The notes under the pieces: generated by a model
What the model was told of the DNA's origin: nothing
The model's input: the letters and a program-made list of their open reading frames with translations, nothing else
Databases searched by the model: none
Assembly (NCBI GenBank): GCA_963281255.1
Contig: OY725496.1
Location: 3,449,723-3,513,722, forward strand
Direction of reading: 5' to 3'
Origin: Aphrocallistes beatrix
Taxonomy: Eukaryota > Porifera > Hexactinellida > Sceptrulophora > Aphrocallistidae
DNA length: 64,000 bases
Translations under genes and position numbers: made by a program
In this document: one piece after another, positions 57,721 through 64,000 of the stretch
How positions within the stretch are numbered: position 1 is the first letter of the stretch
How the letters are laid out: each line of letters begins with the position of its first letter

Positions 57721-58292
57721 TAGACAACCTTGATTTGAACGAAATTACTTACAGAATTGTTGGAAGTTAGTTGAAAAATTAGGTTCTTATCTGCGTATAA
57801 TAACCTAATCTCACGATTTAAAACCTAATCTCACGATCTCGTGACCTCAGGTTGATAGCCTTGTACATGGTAGTACAGTACATACAAGGTTCTATCTAGG
57901 ATGTTAAATTGGAGGGGGGGAAGCTTCCCCCTGCAGATAGAACCCTGATGTATCCAATAGAGTACTACGTATCAAGAAATACAGTGAAATCAGCCAATGT
58001 ATGGGACATAGCTATGCCATTGAATTTCCTGAATGTACAATTACAACTCAAATATGATACGTCAGTGCGCGAGATGATTTGCAATGGACAAAGAAGGATA
58101 ATTCAATCCGGCCTTTTTCTCTAAAATGGAATGGAGGACACTACATCGACGGAGATTTTATCGATTGAAATTACGTCGAAAAGATATTTCATCTGGTGTA
58201 CATTTTGGCAGATATATTTTGACACCTTAAAATTTGCTACTGCTCAAAAGATTGTTTGTCTTTATGGCTATAGGTCTGGGTTTGGTTGAACG

Positions 58293-58390
58293 ACAGTTGC
58301 GGAAATAAAATGTTCGGAATTATGTGTAATTACACATGTAATTACACATGTAATTACACATAATTCCGAATATTTTATTTCCGCAACTGT
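58293..58390. mobile_element. 98-bp palindromic MITE (copy B)
   Basis: Identical to 42,743-42,840. Confidence 0.75.
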
Positions 58391-58957
58391 ATGAAAATTT
58401 TTAAATCTTAGATGCTCAAATATTGATATACAGCAATTGTTGTTACCTAGGGAAATAAAATCGCGGACTATAGTGGAAGCAAAAATGTAATTGGGATATA
58501 TATTTAGACTCAATTAATATAATTTTGGGGTTTAGTTGTAACCTAAAGTTTGTGTGGATTCCTGCCATACCATAGCTTCCTCCACTGTTCCACTTCCCAG
58601 TACCACGGCCCCCGTTAGGGGGCTCCATGCCCCCAGGTACCCACACTTGGCGCCTATGGTTTTGACAGATGTCGGAAGGCCCTGCTAGATGCTTAGACCC
58701 AGAGCTATTGCAGTAGAAAGTGCAACCATCTGAACGTTCGGAGACTATCTACTAGTCGAGCATACCGAGTTCGTCTGTTCTTCGTCTTCCCTTTTAGATC
58801 GAAATATTCTAGTACCATTCGAATTATAATTTTTTGTTCTGTGACTTTGTCTGCGTGATACACCATGAGGCCTGAAACCTGCAGAATCAATAGTAATGCC
58901 ATTATGTGAATAGCAATGCTCTAAGAGAAGTGGCGAAACCAGGATTTTAAGATGGGG

Positions 58958-59552
58958 GTTATAACATGTGTTATAACGCTTGTTATAAAACATTGTTATA
59001 ACACTGTTATAACACGTGTTATAACACATGTTATAACAGTGTTATAACACTGTTGTAACATGTGTTATAACAGTGTTATAACATGTGTTATAACAGTGTT
59101 ATAACACGTGTTATAACTCTGTTATAACAGTGTTATAACACATGTTATAACAGTGTTATAACAGGTGTTATAACAGTGTTATAACATGTGTTATAACACT
59201 GTTATAACAGTGTTATAACAGGTGTTATAACAGTGTTATAACAGGTGTTATAACAGTGTTATAACATGTGTTATAACAGTGTTATAACACATGTTATAAC
59301 ACGTGTTATAACACTGTTATAACACATGTTATAACACTGTTATAACATGTGTTATAACACTGTTATAACATGTGTTATAACACTGTTATAACATGTGTTA
59401 TAACACTGTTATAACACTGTTATAACACGTGTTATAACAGTGTTTTAACACATATTATGACACGGTTATAACAGTGTTTTAACACATGTTATAACACTGT
59501 TATAACACATGTTATAACACTGTTATAACAGTGTTATAACACCTGTTATAAC
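58958..59552. repeat. GTTATAAC palindrome array, short allele
   Basis: 595 bp against 1,170 bp in copy A. The first roughly 300 bp and the last roughly 300 bp match copy A, so one internal block of 575 bp, containing the mirror-symmetric centre, is absent here. Confidence 0.9.
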
Positions 59553-59801
59553 ATTGTTATTAATTAACAATGTTGTAATATTGGTACATGTATACTGATC
59601 CTGCAAATGCCAAAATAAATACAACTTTCCTATTACAATTGACCTTTGTAAAATGATGGTCCATATATTTTAGAGGATAACACTGAAATATTAGTTCCGA
59701 GGGGGGTCCAAATATTACGAAATATATGGACCGGTGGGAGCCATTCTGGGGGTGTCTATTTTTCGTGTAACAGTTCCTTGAATCTTTCGTAATTGTTGCT
59801 T

Positions 59802-59910
59802 ATTCGCATGCGAATAGTAGCTTGTTTGCATGCTAATAGTAACTTGTTTGCATGCGAATAGTAACTTGTTCACATGCGAATAGTAGCTTATTCGCATGCG
59901 AATAGTAATT
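59802..59910. repeat. 22-bp tandem repeat (copy B)
   Basis: Identical to 44,827-44,935. Confidence 0.75.
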
Positions 59911-60528
59911 TTCAATATATGGCTAAAGTTATGTTTCCCTTACTTTCCCTCAGTCCATCACCCTACAAACATGTATGATAGCATTTATCCCTTATTGAGC
60001 ACTACTGAACATTTGTATAGAGTAGGCTATGGTTCAGAGATTTACTTGCTACTTACTACCTTTTTATTTTTTTGGGAAAATAAAAGGTAGAAAGTAAATA
60101 TTCTGGATGGCGGGCAATGCGCCCTCGTTTCGGTCTTATACTGCACGATCAATAATTCTTCCCCTCACGCCAACTAAATGCCACTCAAAAAATATGTAGC
60201 AAGTAAAAGAAAAGTAGTGAGTGAGTAAAACTAAATCTAAAATGGAGGAAAAAAGTAAGTAGCAAGTAAACGGTTGGCACCGTTACAACTTTTTTTGCCA
60301 GTTCTGGAATCCCTGCTATGGTTGGACTTGATTTAGTCTGACCTGTTCCATTCAGAATTATTACACTAATAGCCCTTGATGTTCCAGCCGTCTGACTGGA
60401 GAGAAGCATCATTTGTGATTTATTATTTTGCTTATACGTAGTTAGAAAACAATTCAATATGAAAATTCAATTTATTTTATCGGACATCGAAATTCAATTT
60501 ATTACGAATATACTTCTTGAATTAGAAA

Positions 60529-61732
60529 ATGGCTACCAGTAGTGTAGCCGTCATTGGAACAGAATTTGAACAGAAGTTAACTAAAGTTCGAAACGATATT
60601 CAATCACATTTCGGCGGATTAGTTAAGAGTCTGAAAACGAGAGAAGCAGAGTTAATAGGGGAAATTGATGCAATATTGGTTGAGTATAAAGAGAAAGTAG
60701 AAGAAAGGGATGAAATGAAGATGGAACTTGATAAAACTAAACAATTAATCCAACAGAATATCCAGTTACCTGGTCTGATGACACAAGATTTCATGAAGAA
60801 AATAGAAGAGTCACTCGATAAGATAAAAAGCGAATTAGAAAACTAATCTCATTTACATTCGATAAAAATTTGAATCAGAATGTGAAACGACAGGGACAAG
60901 TCTCTATTAAATCTCCTTTTCACAAACAAAAAAATCCTCCAATTGAATACGCCACCAAACTCCAGCCAGTGAAGAGCTTTGGAAGTGTAGGTAAAGCTCC
61001 AGGACAGTTTGATCGTCCTTGGAGTATTGCAATTGATCCTAAGACTAATAATATTTACATATCTGATTTTAACAATAACAGAGTACAGGTGTTCTCACAG
61101 GAATGGACATATTTGTTAGAATGGATTAGAATGGACATAAGTTTGGAGATGATGGTCGTATGAATTCTCCTATAGGTGTTACTCTCTATCAAGAAAAAGT
61201 ATTCGTGGTACAATACAGTGGAAACAGTATACTCGTCTATAAACTGAATGGCACTTATATTCAAAATGTTGGGATAGGACAGCTAACTTATCCTTATGGC
61301 ATTGATATCAATAAGGTAAATGGTGACATATACGTTTGTGATTCTGGTAATAATCGTATTCAGGTGTTCACTCAAGAGTTCAGCTGGAAAACTTCTCTCT
61401 TTGGAGATGTCTTGAAAGAGCCATATGACATTAACCTGACTGAAGATTCAATATTTGTACTAGATGCTAGAGATCCATGTATGCATATTTACAATTACAA
61501 TCATGTGCTAATCAGGAATATCATTAAGAGATCTATTCAATTCGTCTTTTGCTTAGACAGTGTAAACAATATTTGTATGACAGACAACCAAACTGGTCAT
61601 ATATTTAACATTCAAGGCGATCTCATGCACAAATTTGGCAATTTTTATGATGGAAAAGCAATCGCGATTACCCATAACGGTAATATTATAGTCGGCAGTA
61701 ATAGCCCAGGAAGATGTATCCAGATTTGGTAG
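60529..61732 (+). pseudogene. NHL-repeat protein, broken (copy B)
   Basis: Same deletion and insertion as the copy at 45,554-46,757, so the gene was already dead before the two copies separated. Confidence 0.9.
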
Positions 61733-62361
61733 TGATTACCTGATACATAATTGAATCTCTTTTCTCTTCTGTTATCTTTTATTATAGATATTTATTAACT
61801 TGAGATGATTGTTCTAAAATACATTGCATTATTTATACATTATTAGTTTATATGTGTTAATTGATAGACTGGTTGCTCTCAGGTTTTGTTTTGTTTAGAA
61901 TTAGTTCTAACACTACTCATTGAGGTTTGAAATATTCTCAATAATTAAATGTGTATTCAAGTATGTTCCATTCATAGCTATCTTAATTTTTTATCTTGGC
62001 AGCCTTTTGAGACTCACTGGTTAATTAGAACTTCCAAACAATGTCCTCCTAAGTGAGGAGGATATAGATTTGATAAAGACCGGGTAATATCAAGTATTCC
62101 CTCTCTGCTGTCTCATTTCCTATAACCGGAATCACGATTCCCATGATTCCATCAAAGTTTTTATTTTGCTTATTTGCTGCTCGTTCATTCTAATTTAGTT
62201 AATTCTTTCTTGTCTCTGAAAAAAATAAGCTCTAATCCAATCCACACAGGTATACATATGTTAAAATCTATTCTATAATATGATATTATACACATTGAGT
62301 GCTTTCATTATCAACATCTACGTATATCAATAGTGATCGATGGCTCTTACCGAAGTTCGAT

Positions 62362-63667
62362 TGTTCAATCCGTGGCTCAAATGAATTATAATGTTCCTTG
62401 TCTATCTTGACCTTTCCCATAAATTGTGTCGCATGCCGCCTAAAAGGGGCACACGAACACATTTTTGACGCCAAAATTGACATTTTATGCAACGGCGCAT
62501 GAATTGCCCAAAAGGTGACGAAAGTTGCCCCTTAGACCAAGTATGGCGGATCCACCAGTCAATGGCCTATATCACTGCCAAATTTCGTTTTAAAAATATT
62601 AATTATAAGGTAGATAACATTCCTAGACACGTAAGTCACTGTTATAATCAATTTGACAAAATCACAAAATTTGTCAATTTTTAATTTTTTTAAAAAATGC
62701 ACATGATGACGTCATAACAGAGTGATGAGTCATCATTTTTTGATGAAAGTTTCATCATTTGAGTACACACATTCTATTAAAATTTCGGCCTTCTGTCACC
62801 TTTAATTAAGTGGCTGAGTTATAGGCAAAAAACTGAAATTTCTAATAATAAAAGGGTTGACAATGACGTCATAATTCCATGATGAGTCGACATTTTCGTC
62901 TGAGGTCAGAACTTAGTGGAGCCATAGCCAAAAGACTCCCACATGCTAAAAATCAGCTTTCTATGCCTGGCAGTTTCTTTAATCAATTCGTTACATATAT
63001 ATATATATATATATACGTATACACTATATATCCAGGGTGGCTCATAAGTTATGTCCCAAGCTTCATTAGGTATAAATTTTTTAATACTCAAACAATCTTA
63101 GTTAATATGGTCTTTAGAGATTGTAATTCTTCAATCAATTCGGACAAACAAACAAACAAACAAAAAAAATCCTAGCATTTTAATATATAAGATATAATTA
63201 TTATATAATTATTATATAATTATTATATAATTATTATACAATTATTATATAATTATTATATAATTATTATATAATTATTATATAATTATTATATAATTAT
63301 TATATAATTATAATATAATTATTATATAATTATTATACAATTATTATATAATTATTGTATAATTATTATACAATTATTATATAATTATTATATAATTATT
63401 ATACAATTATTATATAATTATTATATAATTAGTGTCCGCAAGCCGCGCAGTAAATTCGTGGCTCAAATAGATTATAATGTTCCTAGTCTATCTTGATCTT
63501 TCCCATTAATCGGGTCGTTTACCACCTATAAGCACACGACACATTTTCGATTCAAAAATTGATAATTTATGCAACGCTGCACTGCATGAATTGCTCAAAA
63601 GGTGACGTTTCCTCGTAGACCAAGTATGGCGGACCCACCAGTCAATGTCCTATATCACGCTCAAATT
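62362..63667. repeat. direct repeat pair and nested elements (copy B)
   Basis: Counterpart of 47,387-48,690, with a TA tract two bases longer near 63,000. The AT array is at 63,177-63,431. Confidence 0.6.
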
Positions 63668-63761
63668 TCGGAATTTTTTACTCAAACTTCATAGTCTGGA
63701 GTAAATTGATACGTAAATCTGAAACACGAGAAGTTATTCCTATGCGATTATTTAGCTTACA

Positions 63762-64000
63762 TCTTATATATTAAAATGCTAGGATTTTTTTTGTTTGTTT
63801 GTTTGTTTGTTTGTTTGTCCGAATTGATTGAAGAATTGGCAAGTCGTAGAGATACGAAAATTGGCAAGTCGTAGAGATACGAAAATTGGCACGTAGGTGT
63901 CAAATGATGAATCTACGATTAAGTTCTAAGATCTAAGCGAAATTTTCACACCTCTGCAAAAAAATGGAAAACAATTTTTCACACCTTTTCTATACTAAAT
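63762..64000 (+). mobile_element. 5' part of the 141-bp-repeat Helitron-like element (copy B)
   Basis: Starts TCTTATATATTAAAATGC after A, as at 48,785, and is cut by the window end. Confidence 0.5.

Larger units (their letters stand above)
53962..64000. repeat. large repeat, copy B (runs off the window)
   Basis: Near-identical to 38,412-49,023. Its left edge is exactly the end of the gypsy LTR. The right edge is not reached, so the intact NHL gene may also be duplicated beyond the window. Confidence 0.95.

Noticed and set aside
1..64000. tRNA, rRNA or other structured RNA genes
   Set aside because: I looked for tRNA-like A/B boxes with cloverleaf pairing and rRNA motifs on both strands and saw none convincing; a tRNAscan-SE/Infernal run would settle it.

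Overview
The window is AT-rich animal DNA. It has short GT-AG introns (many of about 40-100 bp), a lot of transposon-derived sequence, and metazoan gene families: a CatSper auxiliary subunit, a Notch-ligand-type protein, a cadherin fragment, a very large GTPase and NHL beta-propeller proteins. A demosponge (for example an Amphimedon-like species) fits best, but this is inference from gene content and compactness.

Region 1 (1-4.6 kb) is mostly repeats: a broken PHD-finger fragment, a GGTCC minisatellite, MITEs and a Helitron-like element. Region 2 (4.6-31 kb) is a CATSPERG locus. A partial, frameshifted copy of its ectodomain exons lies at 5.3-8.4 kb, and the apparently intact copy runs from 22.6 kb to a last exon at 30.74-30.94 kb. 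Between the copies lie a small four-TM gene (9.1-9.7 kb), an orphan signal-peptide exon (10.8 kb), a minus-strand VLIG-type GTPase gene split by one base (11.4-17.3 kb), a hAT MITE with a perfect 8-bp target duplication, and a 1.3-kb Helitron-like element. The 2.9-kb last intron of CATSPERG contains a complete multi-pass membrane protein gene on the opposite strand.

Region 3 (31-37.2 kb) has an intronless MFSD11/UNC93-like transporter, two gene remnants, and a six-exon minus-strand gene for a small membrane protein with a Notch-ligand MNNL domain, a DSL-like remnant and one TM segment, but no EGF repeats.

Region 4 (38-64 kb) is a large repeat. The sequence from 38,412 to at least 49,023 recurs almost unchanged from 53,962 to the window end. 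Each copy carries the same gag remnant, Helitron-like element, broken cadherin fragment, GTTATAAC palindrome array and broken NHL gene. Between the copies lie an intact 400-aa NHL gene, a 200-N assembly gap and the 3' part of a Ty3/gypsy retrotransposon. Copy B begins exactly at the end of the gypsy LTR, and copy A has the matching empty site, so the two copies may be alleles assembled head to tail rather than a true duplication.

The genes do not form a pathway. The most informative material is the CATSPERG locus, the minimal Notch-ligand-like gene, and a Helitron-like family with three GC-rich terminal hairpins and internal CRE/AP-1-like palindromes.
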